From: Tunturiibacter gelidiferens
GTDB lineage: Bacteria > Acidobacteriota > Terriglobia > Terriglobales > Acidobacteriaceae
NCBI RefSeq assembly: GCF_013410115.1
Contig: NZ_JACCCV010000001.1
Location: forward strand, 2,790,001-2,854,000
DNA: 64,000 nucleotides
Direction of reading: 5' to 3'
The notes under the pieces were generated by a model, which saw only the letters and a list, made by a program, of their open reading frames with translations, searched no databases and was not told where the DNA came from. Shown piece after piece: positions 26,658 to 34,886 of this stretch. How positions within the stretch are numbered: the first letter of the stretch is position 1; each line of letters starts with the position of its first letter. The position numbers were made by a program, and so were the translations under genes.

Positions 26658-28160
26658 CTAAACCTGCCTCTCAGCCGGAATAATGTTCTGCAGAGGAACA
26701 AACTTTCTTTTGTCGGAACGACTGGTGATTTCGTCGGCGGGGAATGCTGCGAGCTTAGAATTTCTGCTGACAATTTCAAGTTCAAAAACATGTTGCCAAA
26801 GAGAGACCGGATCAATCTGACTCCTGAGCTTGTTTGCGCTGTTCCAGGAGTCGACCTCCGCATGGAGCGCGTTTCTTAGTGCTACGTAAAAATCGTTCTT
26901 ATAGGCTGCGAAGAACATAACGCACAGGTCGTCGCTATCAGTCCAATTTCGTTTGGTTCCAATCTGCTCCTGAACGCGCTCGAAGAAACCTGTTCCAGGC
27001 AGGGGGTAAGAGAAAGAGATGCCGATATCATCTGGACGTGTGCTGCGTACGAGTTCGATGGTCTGTTGAATGTCTTCCCATGTCTCTCCTGGATAGCCGA
27101 ATTGCAGGAAAAAGCACGCACGAAGCGCTTCGTTGGCGAGGAGAGACCGCGCGGTGATGATATCGGTTACGCGTAGCCCCTTATCCATTGCATCGAGCAC
27201 CTTCTGCGAGCCAGATTCGACGCCCATCCAGATTTCCGTACATCCTGCTCGCTTGAGTCCCGCAACAGTCTTAGGAGTCATCAGATCAGCACGAGACTGA
27301 ATTTTGAAGGGGAGAGCGCACTTCATTGCTTCAATTTCGTCTGCGAAATCCTGCACCCACTGATGATTCAGGGCGAAAACGTCATCACCGAACCAGATGT
27401 GCTCGACTCCGTATACTTCCTTTAGTTCGCGGATCTCCGCTGCCACAGATTTGGCGGAGCGGATCTGGAATTTGTTTCCTGAGATTGGCTTCGCACACCA
27501 GTTGCACCTATAAGGACATCCGCGACTGGCGACGATATTGGTTGAAAAGCGACCATGCGCGGTGGTCCAAGCTTGACGGTAGGGGGCTAGATCAATAAGT
27601 TCGCGGGCCGGTCTTGGCAGAGCACTCCAGGATGCGTTCTTCGGGACTTCTCTCGAACTTTTGTGAAGTTTCCCTGCGGCGTCGAGATATAGGAGACCAG
27701 GTATGTCCGAGTACGGCCGTGCAGAAAGAACGGCGGAACATAGCGTTACGAGTGTCTCTTCGGCTTCTCCCAGCAGAATGAAATCAACCTCGTTGCGGAG
27801 GTACGACTCGCCTTGGTCGGTCATGTCAGAGCCATGTGCAATGACAACGGATCCTGCCTCCTTTGCCAGTCGAGCGAGTTGCCAGGCCAGTTCGCGCATA
27901 CGCGTTAGGCACATCTTTGAGAGAAAATTGAAGTCGTCTTCGTAGATCACCACAATCTTGGGACGATGTTGCAGTAAGGCCGTTGAGAAGCCAAGGTCGG
28001 GGTCCCCGAGCATCGTGTCGAACACGGCAACAGAAATGTTCCCAGCTCTCAGTGCAGACGCAGCGTATAGCGTACCGAGGGGAGGATACGGCTGCATCTT
28101 TCTTACCTGCTTGGGATCATAAGGAAGGTGATAAGAATGGGTTAATAGAACATCAGCCAC
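26658..28160 (-). CDS. B12-binding-domain radical SAM protein (paralogue B2)
   Basis: A 500-residue protein. The N-terminal domain has YPPLGTLYAASALRAGNISV and FILLGEAEETLVTL. The cluster motif is GCPYRCNWC (Cys 215, 219, 222). WFGDDVFALNHQW, EIWMGVESGSQKVLDAMDKG and FGYPGETWEDIQQT are typical of the B12 radical SAM group. It starts with GTG preceded by GGGAGGAGG at 6 nt. The ~90-residue C-terminal extension differs from its paralogue. It is separated from the upstream gene by 24 nt, one of the largest gaps in the operon. Confidence 0.88.
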   Translation of the reverse strand: MADVLLTHSYHLPYDPKQVRKMQPYPPLGTLYAASALRAGNISVAVFDTMLGDPDLGFSTALLQHRPKIVVIYEDDFNFLSKMCLTRMRELAWQLARLAKEAGSVVIAHGSDMTDQGESYLRNEVDFILLGEAEETLVTLCSAVLSARPYSDIPGLLYLDAAGKLHKSSREVPKNASWSALPRPARELIDLAPYRQAWTTAHGRFSTNIVASRGCPYRCNWCAKPISGNKFQIRSAKSVAAEIRELKEVYGVEHIWFGDDVFALNHQWVQDFADEIEAMKCALPFKIQSRADLMTPKTVAGLKRAGCTEIWMGVESGSQKVLDAMDKGLRVTDIITARSLLANEALRACFFLQFGYPGETWEDIQQTIELVRSTRPDDIGISFSYPLPGTGFFERVQEQIGTKRNWTDSDDLCVMFFAAYKNDFYVALRNALHAEVDSWNSANKLRSQIDPVSLWQHVFELEIVSRNSKLAAFPADEITSRSDKRKFVPLQNIIPAERQV

Positions 28161-28184
28161 AGATTACCTCCTCCCTTTGTCTGA

Positions 28185-29687
28185 TTAGCACGCATTGACG
28201 GTCTCCTTAGGGAGTTCCTGACCAGTCACCAGCGAACGGCGAAGCACGATGCGTTCAGATAGATTAGAAAGCCAGAGTTCCCATGGAAATGAGTAGTTGC
28301 TCGAACGGAGCCGCCAACGGATTGGTGTCTGAACGATGAACCGCACGGCGTACCGCAGCCGGGAGTAGCTTTTTTGCTGACGATCGATCTGATTATTGAG
28401 TAAAAAGTACTTGAGCATACGTTGCAGTCGAGCGAGCTCATTTCCCTTAAGCCAAGGCAGCATGTTTGCACCCAAAGGCATCTCCATCCATTCATGAAGA
28501 TTTTTCGGCTCAGGAACACCCAGTTCGCGCAACTGGGGCCAGATAGGAATTCCTGGATAGGGGGTAAAGATATTTGGCGAGAAACTAACATTGGCAAACT
28601 GACGACCAATGTCGCTCATGGTCTGAAAGGTCATGATGCGATCTGCTTCTGTCTCACCTGGATATCCGAAGATTAAGTTGAAGGTTACGCGAATTCCACC
28701 CAGTTGTGCCTTGCGCGCAGTTTCATACATCTCGTCGACACGTTGATGACGCTTGTTCATTAGCTTGAGCACGGAGTCTGAAGTTGATTCTGTGCCAAAG
28801 CCCATGTGTGAGACGCCGCTGGCGCCGAGCAACCGAACTTCATCCTCACTCATGCGACAGAGAAAGTCGGTAGAGGCCTGAAACGTCCACTTAAACTTCA
28901 CTCCGGAATCAATGATGCCGCGGGCGATCTGAAGAGCTCGCGGCAACTGAACAGGAAAGTTAGAGTCAAGCAGTGCCACTTCTTCAATGCGGTAGCGAGT
29001 GACGAGCTCGATCATTTCCGCTACTGTCCGATCGGCGGAGAGAGCATTAAATCTCCGTTTGTAAAAGACCATGTCTGTACAGTAATTGCACGCATAGGGG
29101 CAACCAACGCTGGTCGCATACGCGAGTTTGCGAATGCCGGCGATTTCTTCGTAAGCATCAAAATTAGTAAGGTCGAATGCGGGGAGCGGAAGCGAGTCTA
29201 GAGATTCAATCTTCCGATCAACGTTGTGAGTATGTTGCCCGTTGCTCTTCCAAGAAAGCCCTGCAATGTTACGAAGAGATTTCTTATTAGCCAGGGCTTG
29301 GGCGGTTTCGACAAGTGTTATTTCACCCTGACCGCGGACAACCATATCTACAAAGCTTTCACCCAAGGTTTCATCGGGAAGCAGCGACGGGTGCCATCCC
29401 CCAAAGATGACTGGAAGCCACGGCGCGTGGCTTTTGACTATGCTTGCCACTTCTATAGCGCCGCGAATCATTGGGCCGGTCAGAACGGAGATCCCAACGC
29501 AAAGAGCATCCACGCTCTCGCACTCTATACGGGTTAAGTAATTCGGTTCGATCGCGGCATCAATCATGACGACATCGAAGTTTGCTTCACGCAGACTGGC
29601 TGCAAGAGTGAGTAGGCAAAGCGGTGCACCAAGCGGAGGCCCGTCATATGGCGGATAAAACAATACGACTTTGCCCTGACTCAGCAT
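28185..29687 (-). CDS. B12-binding-domain radical SAM protein (paralogue A2)
   Basis: A 500-residue protein closely parallel to the one encoded upstream. The N-terminal domain has GISVLTGPMIRGAIEVA, VIFGGWHPSLLPDETL and VRGQGEITLVETA. The cluster motif is GCPYACNYC (Cys 196, 200, 203). GFGTESTSDSVLKLMNKRHQ and FGYPGETEADRIMTF follow. The tail has NYSFPWELWLSNL, the shared YxFPxELWL motif. A 7-nt overlap with the upstream gene and GGGAGAGG before the ATG suggest coupled translation. Confidence 0.88.
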   Translation of the reverse strand: MLSQGKVVLFYPPYDGPPLGAPLCLLTLAASLREANFDVVMIDAAIEPNYLTRIECESVDALCVGISVLTGPMIRGAIEVASIVKSHAPWLPVIFGGWHPSLLPDETLGESFVDMVVRGQGEITLVETAQALANKKSLRNIAGLSWKSNGQHTHNVDRKIESLDSLPLPAFDLTNFDAYEEIAGIRKLAYATSVGCPYACNYCTDMVFYKRRFNALSADRTVAEMIELVTRYRIEEVALLDSNFPVQLPRALQIARGIIDSGVKFKWTFQASTDFLCRMSEDEVRLLGASGVSHMGFGTESTSDSVLKLMNKRHQRVDEMYETARKAQLGGIRVTFNLIFGYPGETEADRIMTFQTMSDIGRQFANVSFSPNIFTPYPGIPIWPQLRELGVPEPKNLHEWMEMPLGANMLPWLKGNELARLQRMLKYFLLNNQIDRQQKSYSRLRYAVRFIVQTPIRWRLRSSNYSFPWELWLSNLSERIVLRRSLVTGQELPKETVNAC

Positions 29688-31198
29688 GTAACCTCTCCCG
29701 GTTCTGGGTTCGGTTCTAGTCGGCGAGCATCCACAACTGGCTTGAAACCCGCCGTCCGCTCCTTGAGCTTGTCATTGAGCCAAAGCTCGACGGGGAATCG
29801 ATATAGGCCATGATCAAGTCGGAAGCGAGCTGGAAATGATATGCACTTCTGAGCAAGGCGAGTCATGCGAGTCCGACGGTCAATTCCGATCGGAATGCGA
29901 TCGAAGGCAATACGTAGGTAATCGCGCATAACCTGTAACTCTTCGTGATCATGTCCGTTCAGCCAAGGGAGTTTGGTGTAACGCGGAAAGAACTCGGCCC
30001 ATTTTTCAAGCGAGTCAGGAACCTCAATACCAAGCTCGGTAGCGTTGTTCATTACATTGGTGGCTGGATAGGGAGTAAAGATATTAGTCCAGAATTCCGT
30101 GCCCGGAAAGCGTCGGCATACATCCATAATGAAATTCATGGTCTCTCGACGCTCTTTTGCTCCCTCTCCAGGGTAGGCAAAGATAATGTTGAAAGAGGGA
30201 CGCATTCCTGCGGCTAAGCACCGTGCCGCGCTTTCGTAGATATCTTCGAAGTTTTGAAAGGTTTTGTTCATGGCCTTCAGGATCTTTGGAGATCCGGAGT
30301 CGACACCTTGGCAAATTTGATGCAAGCCGCTGCGACGCAGCAATTTCAAATCCTCCAGCGAAAGCCTAGAGGTCAGATTTGTAGTTGCTTGGATACTCCA
30401 CTGAAACTCTGCCTCGGCCTGCACTAGGCCCTCGCTGATGGCTCGCGCACGATCCAAGTCAACTAAAAAGTTATCGTCCACAATCCAAAGCATGCTGAGG
30501 TTGTACCTACGGCTTAGGTCAACAGTTTCTTCAACGAATTGCTCCGCCGGAAGAGCGTTCCATTTACGCTTATAAACCGCACCGTTGGTGCAATAGGCGC
30601 AATCGAAGGGGCAGGCAAGGCTGGAGGTGTACATTGCCCAGCGCCTTCCACACATTCGCTCATAGGCATCAAAGTCCGCAATCTGATAAGACTTTGGAGG
30701 TTGTTCCACAATAGGCCTTAGCGCGCGCTCGGGGGTAAATATAAGTTTATTATCTCGCTTGAAACCGATGCCGGAGACAAAGTCTGGAGAGGACTGGTTC
30801 TCAATGTGGCCGACCAATTCGAGGAAGGATTCTTCTCCCTGTCCACACACTACGTAGTCGATGTACCACGATTGCAGTGTCTGTTTTGGCAAAAGAGAAG
30901 GGTGCCACCCCCCAAGGACAATCGGGAACTCGGGGTCTCGAGCCTTAATAGCTTTGGCAATTTCAACGGTCTCACGGATCATCGGCCCGGTCACTAAAGA
31001 GATTCCGAGACAGATAGAGTCACGCACCTCTTCCAACACGCGCTGCTTATAATTTGGGGTGATAGTAGAGTCGATCAGAACGACCTGATAGCCGGCTCGG
31101 ATCAATGGAGTGGCTACGGCGAGGATGCCTAGAGGTGCGGTCGCGTCAGAACTAGCGAAAGATGGGAAAAAGAAGACAATTTTGCGGGCCTTAGGCAA
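29681..31198 (-). CDS. B12-binding-domain radical SAM protein (paralogue A3), first gene of the operon
   Basis: A 505-residue protein. The N-terminal domain has GISLVTGPMIRETVEIA, VLGGWHPSLLPKQTL and VCGQGEESFLELV. The cluster motif is ACPFDCAYC (Cys 196, 200, 203, the same positions as paralogue A2). CQGVDSGSPKILKAMNKTFQ and FAYPGEGAKERRETM follow, and the tail carries LYRFPVELWLNDKL. The start is TTG, with GAGGAG 7 nt upstream. It is the promoter-proximal gene of the nine-gene operon and is divergent from the HPr-kinase-like gene 141 nt away. Confidence 0.88.
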   Translation of the reverse strand: MPKARKIVFFFPSFASSDATAPLGILAVATPLIRAGYQVVLIDSTITPNYKQRVLEEVRDSICLGISLVTGPMIRETVEIAKAIKARDPEFPIVLGGWHPSLLPKQTLQSWYIDYVVCGQGEESFLELVGHIENQSSPDFVSGIGFKRDNKLIFTPERALRPIVEQPPKSYQIADFDAYERMCGRRWAMYTSSLACPFDCAYCTNGAVYKRKWNALPAEQFVEETVDLSRRYNLSMLWIVDDNFLVDLDRARAISEGLVQAEAEFQWSIQATTNLTSRLSLEDLKLLRRSGLHQICQGVDSGSPKILKAMNKTFQNFEDIYESAARCLAAGMRPSFNIIFAYPGEGAKERRETMNFIMDVCRRFPGTEFWTNIFTPYPATNVMNNATELGIEVPDSLEKWAEFFPRYTKLPWLNGHDHEELQVMRDYLRIAFDRIPIGIDRRTRMTRLAQKCISFPARFRLDHGLYRFPVELWLNDKLKERTAGFKPVVDARRLEPNPEPGEVTC

Positions 31199-31339
31199 TG
31201 CAATCTCCTCGCTTATTTTGGACGATATGACTTGAGATCGATGCAGTTGTCACATCCCTGTCAGCAATTTGTAAAGTTTCTAAGAGAGGCCGGAATTCTT
31301 CCGTCCATTGAGATAAAGTGAGATCCGACAGGTGTTCCG

Positions 31340-32320
31340 ATGACTTCATTTTCAACAGATGAAACAGTTTTACCCCATAGCAAGGAGCTTAATTTCGCAG
31401 GTGCGGGTTGCGATCTGCACACAAACTCAGGTGAACTACTGAGTTTGTTGAGTAATATTTCGATTCCCACCAATCCCATCCTCACGAGCCGATTCAGCAT
31501 GCGAGTTTTGGTCAACGAGGCTTCACCAAAGCCAATGGGAGAGCCGCACTTCCGTGGTTTACATCATGTGGTAACAGCTTCGTTCGGCAGTGACAACATT
31601 TTTGTCTTCGATATCTTACGTCGAACGGTTAACGCCAGTGTCTCGACGGTAGCGGCCAGAGACTTACGCTTCTGGAAGGAAAAGCTGGTCCCAATTTCTC
31701 TAGGCGTTCTAGGCGCCGCCATGGGAATGGTTCCCATGCACTGCGCTTGTCTGGAGTCCGATGGTGACGGGTTACTAATCGCTGGCCTCTCAGGAGCCGG
31801 AAAGTCCACGTTATCTGTCGCACTCTCACAAGAAGGCTTCAGTTATGTCTCTGATGACTGGACTTATATCTCACGGTTCCGTAGTTCGGTGGTTGCACAC
31901 GGCACATCAGCCCCAGTAAAGCTATTGCCCGATGCTGTCATTCATTTTCCAGGCCTAACACGATACAAGCTTCAGACATCAATGAATGGCGAGTTAGCTT
32001 ACGAAATAAACATCGCCGAGACATTTGGTACGCGGATCGAGAGAGCTTGTGAGCCGCGGTGGCTGATCTTTTTAGAAAGAACGCGACAGTCTGGAGCGAA
32101 GTTCACCACGGTGAGATCGTGCAAAGCCCATAGCTACCTTGATTCGAGCATGGAAAGATTGCCTGTTCAGCTGTTCGAAGCCTCGGCGATGCGTGACCTT
32201 ACTGTCGAAGCCGTCTCACGGTTGCCGTGCTGGCTATTTCGATATGGAGGAACTCCCAGGTTCGCCGCGAGGCATCTCCGGGCGTTTGTAGCCAATCGCC
32301 AGGAGGAAGTGCTCGTTTGA
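31340..32320 (+). CDS. HPr-kinase-like P-loop protein
   Basis: A 326-residue protein with a Walker A GLSGAGKST (residues 149-157) followed by GFSYVSDDWTYI, the layout of the HPr kinase/phosphorylase catalytic domain. The N-terminal ~110 residues are not recognisable. Stand-alone HprK-like proteins occur in peptide-maturation and surface-polysaccharide clusters, not in sugar-PTS control; nothing here indicates a PTS. The HprK signature loop that mediates phosphorolysis is not evident, so simple kinase activity is more likely (inference). It is the first gene of a plus-strand group divergent from the radical SAM operon, and overlaps the next gene by one base (TGATG). Confidence 0.8.
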   Translation: MTSFSTDETVLPHSKELNFAGAGCDLHTNSGELLSLLSNISIPTNPILTSRFSMRVLVNEASPKPMGEPHFRGLHHVVTASFGSDNIFVFDILRRTVNASVSTVAARDLRFWKEKLVPISLGVLGAAMGMVPMHCACLESDGDGLLIAGLSGAGKSTLSVALSQEGFSYVSDDWTYISRFRSSVVAHGTSAPVKLLPDAVIHFPGLTRYKLQTSMNGELAYEINIAETFGTRIERACEPRWLIFLERTRQSGAKFTTVRSCKAHSYLDSSMERLPVQLFEASAMRDLTVEAVSRLPCWLFRYGGTPRFAARHLRAFVANRQEEVLV

Positions 32321-32706
32321 TGAGAAATCAAAGCCGCCCTCCTGATCTTCTACGACGTTTCGTCGCCACGCCATATCTGTTCACAAATGGCACCGGGCCC
32401 GATCGATTTTCTGTCCAATCGAATGACTTAGAGATCGCCATAGCCATTCGACGTCTCTGGATTAATGAAACCCATGGAAATAGACCGGCCGTCGTCTCCT
32501 GGAAGATTCTTCGAGACATAGTGCCCCCCGATAGCCTCGCAGAGATATCCATTCTCCACGATAAGAAACTGCGGACATTGATGATAGGTACAGGAACAAT
32601 TCTGCTTTTTGACCTCGAAAGGGCAGAGTTTTTTGGGTTCATCTGTGCAAACATCACGGTCCAGCAACTAACTTCATCACTAATTCCCTTGCTGTTGGAG
32701 CCCTAG
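32320..32706 (+). CDS. Hypothetical protein, coupled to the HprK-like gene
   Basis: A 128-residue protein I do not recognise. The start ATG shares its A with the upstream stop (TTTGATG) and has AGGAGGAAG about 10 nt upstream, so translation is coupled. No signal peptide or membrane helix is seen. The C-terminal part (TILLFDLERAEFFGF then TVQQLTSSLIPLLL) faintly resembles the end of PqqD-like peptide chaperones, which often accompany HprK-like kinases; the central PqqD part is not apparent, so this remains a guess. Confidence 0.65.
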   Translation: MRNQSRPPDLLRRFVATPYLFTNGTGPDRFSVQSNDLEIAIAIRRLWINETHGNRPAVVSWKILRDIVPPDSLAEISILHDKKLRTLMIGTGTILLFDLERAEFFGFICANITVQQLTSSLIPLLLEP

Positions 32707-32799
32707 AGAGAGCCAGAAGAATATCTTTCGGGCTTTTACAAACAAGTGACAAACAACACATTGCACAATGACAACTGATTCACATAGCTCTACTAACCT

Positions 32800-32889
32800 A
32801 TGGATAACGCGGTCGTCTGCGAGTCGGCGCGAGCTTTGTGTAAGCGGATTGTTAACCCTTGCCCCCAGCCTCGAAAGGTCGTGGTGTAA
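32800..32889 (+). CDS. Possible 29-residue Cys peptide upstream of the cupredoxin
   Basis: This small frame begins MDNAVVCESARALCKRIVNP and has Cys at residues 7, 14 and 21, an exact heptad spacing. Its TAA stop is immediately followed by the ATG of the cupredoxin gene. No Shine-Dalgarno precedes its ATG, so expression is doubtful. It could be a coupling leader, a modified peptide precursor or chance. Confidence 0.25.
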   Translation: MDNAVVCESARALCKRIVNPCPQPRKVVV

Positions 32890-33258
32890 ATGGAACTACC
32901 GGTCTCGGCAAAAGTGTTCATGGTTGGCATATTCACTCTTGGCGCTTTAGCACTATCTGGATTCACCGCAGCCTCGGATGCACCAAAGACAGTTATTGTT
33001 TCAGTAAAGCGGTATGCGTATGAGCCGTCAGAGATTACCTTGAGAAAGGGCGAGCCGGTCATCATCGAACTAAAAACTCAGGACGTCGCTCATGGTGTCA
33101 AATTCAAAGAATTGAACCTTACCACCAGGATTGACAAAGGGAAAACTGCGGAGCTCGCTTTCACGCCAACCCAGACCGGAGATTTTGTAGGCCACTGTTC
33201 AGTGTTTTGCGGGTCCGGGCACGGCTCGATGACCTTAACTCTTCATGTGACAGAATGA
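32890..33258 (+). CDS. Small exported cupredoxin with CuA-like site
   Basis: A 122-residue protein with an N-terminal hydrophobic signal or anchor (VFMVGIFTLGALALSGFTAA). The mature beta-sandwich carries DVAHGVKF and CSVFCGSGHGSM, matching the binuclear CuA pattern of cytochrome oxidase subunit II (first His, then CxxxCxxxHxxM). The Glu between the two Cys of classical CuA is Val here, though that residue binds through its backbone. No oxidase helices are present and no oxidase genes are nearby. It is probably a periplasmic copper-binding electron carrier or copper carrier. Confidence 0.82.
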   Translation: MELPVSAKVFMVGIFTLGALALSGFTAASDAPKTVIVSVKRYAYEPSEITLRKGEPVIIELKTQDVAHGVKFKELNLTTRIDKGKTAELAFTPTQTGDFVGHCSVFCGSGHGSMTLTLHVTE

Positions 33259-33334
33259 CGATGCAAAAGACAGCCCTAGTAAAAGTGTTAGCCTCTCTAG
33301 CTGTAATCACAGAATAAACGCAAATAGGAAGGTT

Positions 33335-34543
33335 ATGCCGCGAATGAATTACCGATTGGCACAGGCCGTGATTGCGACGTTCCAAACCGAGGATTCGCGG
33401 ATGCTTGGCGAGCGCATTTCCAAATTTAGTTATCGGGCTTGGAAGGGAACTTATCCCTGGTTGGATGCGAGTGGTCTGGCAATTTATTTTTTAGACCGGC
33501 TCCATGTCCTGCACATGAACGATGCGATCCCTCCGCGCGTGTTGCTCCGTCTCAAAAAAAATGCTGCGGATAACCAGGAAAAGACGAATCGCTTGTTCGA
33601 GGAGTTTCTGAAGATTAATAGGGATTTCAAAAATGCAGGGATATCCTACGCCAACCTTAAAGGTTTCACTTTGGCTCCCGATGCGTTTTCGGAGGCTGCG
33701 CTGCGTTGTCAGCTTGATCTCGATTTTTTGATAGCTAATCACGACATCTCTCGTTGCGAGCAGATAATGCGACGACACGGGTATTTATTAACTGGTATCG
33801 GGAGTAATGTAAGGGAGTTCAAAGCAGGCGGTGAAGGTATGCCATGTTTGAGAAATCTCTATAAGGTGAAACCGCAGCGTTGTGTAGAAATACATTTTGC
33901 CGACGACCGTGGTTGGGACTGTATCCATTTTCAGGATGACCGACTATTCAGGCTGAGCTCTCGGCGTTGGCGAGATCTGGAATTACCAATTCTTTCTGAT
34001 TCTGACAAATTTATCGCGCAGGCGGTCCATCTTTTTAAGCATCTGAAGGGAGAATGGACACGAGCTGCGTGGATTCTCGAATTCGTGAATTTTGTTAAGT
34101 TTAATCAGGAAAACCATACCTTATGGATTGAAGTACAAAGACATGTATCGAAGAGCGAAGAGATTGCCCTTGCAGTGGGAGTTGCGACACTCGTTTCGCG
34201 CGAGAATTTTGCCATGCCCTGCCTGCCGGAGGTGTTAACGTGGACAATCAGTCAATTACCTCGGCCCGTCAGTCTATGGATCGAACGGTACGGAAAAAGA
34301 ATAGTGTTAGCAAAATTTCCAGGAACGAAGCTCTATCTTTTGCTCTGCAGAGCTTTGTCACACGCGGGGCGTGGGGAGCTCTGCGAAGTTAGCGATAAAC
34401 TGTTTCCTCTGCGTCGACCCGCTAAGATTACGGTCACCAACAGGGAGACAAGATTATCGCTTCGGTTGCGTGGAGCACTAGATGAAATTGGATATTTTTT
34501 TTTCGGTTGCGCTTTCACCTGGAACAGGGTTGCTGTTACTTAA
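33335..34543 (+). CDS. Nucleotidyltransferase-family protein (PF14907-like)
   Basis: A 402-residue protein. ISYANLKGFTLAPDAF then RCQLDLDFLI provides the K-G and acidic D-x-D of the uncharacterised nucleotidyltransferase family; VEIHFADD and the C-terminal AVHLFKHL support it. These proteins are found in polysaccharide and peptide-maturation clusters, and their acceptor is unknown. It follows GGAAGG at a normal distance. It lies between the HprK-like group and the export genes and could belong to either. Base composition is AT-richer than at 47-61 kb. Confidence 0.75.
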   Translation: MPRMNYRLAQAVIATFQTEDSRMLGERISKFSYRAWKGTYPWLDASGLAIYFLDRLHVLHMNDAIPPRVLLRLKKNAADNQEKTNRLFEEFLKINRDFKNAGISYANLKGFTLAPDAFSEAALRCQLDLDFLIANHDISRCEQIMRRHGYLLTGIGSNVREFKAGGEGMPCLRNLYKVKPQRCVEIHFADDRGWDCIHFQDDRLFRLSSRRWRDLELPILSDSDKFIAQAVHLFKHLKGEWTRAAWILEFVNFVKFNQENHTLWIEVQRHVSKSEEIALAVGVATLVSRENFAMPCLPEVLTWTISQLPRPVSLWIERYGKRIVLAKFPGTKLYLLLCRALSHAGRGELCEVSDKLFPLRRPAKITVTNRETRLSLRLRGALDEIGYFFFGCAFTWNRVAVT

Positions 34544-34886
34544 TCGAAGCAGCTCGTTGGAGGAAGAGCAACACGTCTTCGGAAAGATAGGCTTCAGCTC
34601 GCCGTCATCGCCGCTTGGCGATATACCCACTGCTAATCTATTTAGAACAATCGTGATAGAGCGATTCAGGTAGGGAGTTGTAGACCTTGGTCGCATTTTT
34701 ATCTGGATAGTGTTTACGTAGTTTGTGTCGTGGCCACTAATCGTTCTGTCTGTCGAGGCCATTATGAAAATGAATGTAGAAGATGGTGGCTTTGACTCCA
34801 AATTTTGTAGAAAACCTGTGAAGCACGTAGCCGGAACTGATCGGCGACGTATTCGAGTGCAGGAAGGAAGGCTACAAGTCTTTTAT
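34544..34886. other. Intergenic region before the polysaccharide export gene
   Basis: No separate gene is supported here. The export-protein frame is open from 34725, so a longer N-terminus is possible, but the part before 34887 is not signal-peptide-like. Confidence 0.5.

Noticed and set aside
31199..31339. Cobalamin riboswitch before the B12 radical SAM operon
   Set aside because: The 141-bp divergent region lacks the conserved B12-box sequence and is too short for the full aptamer plus promoters.
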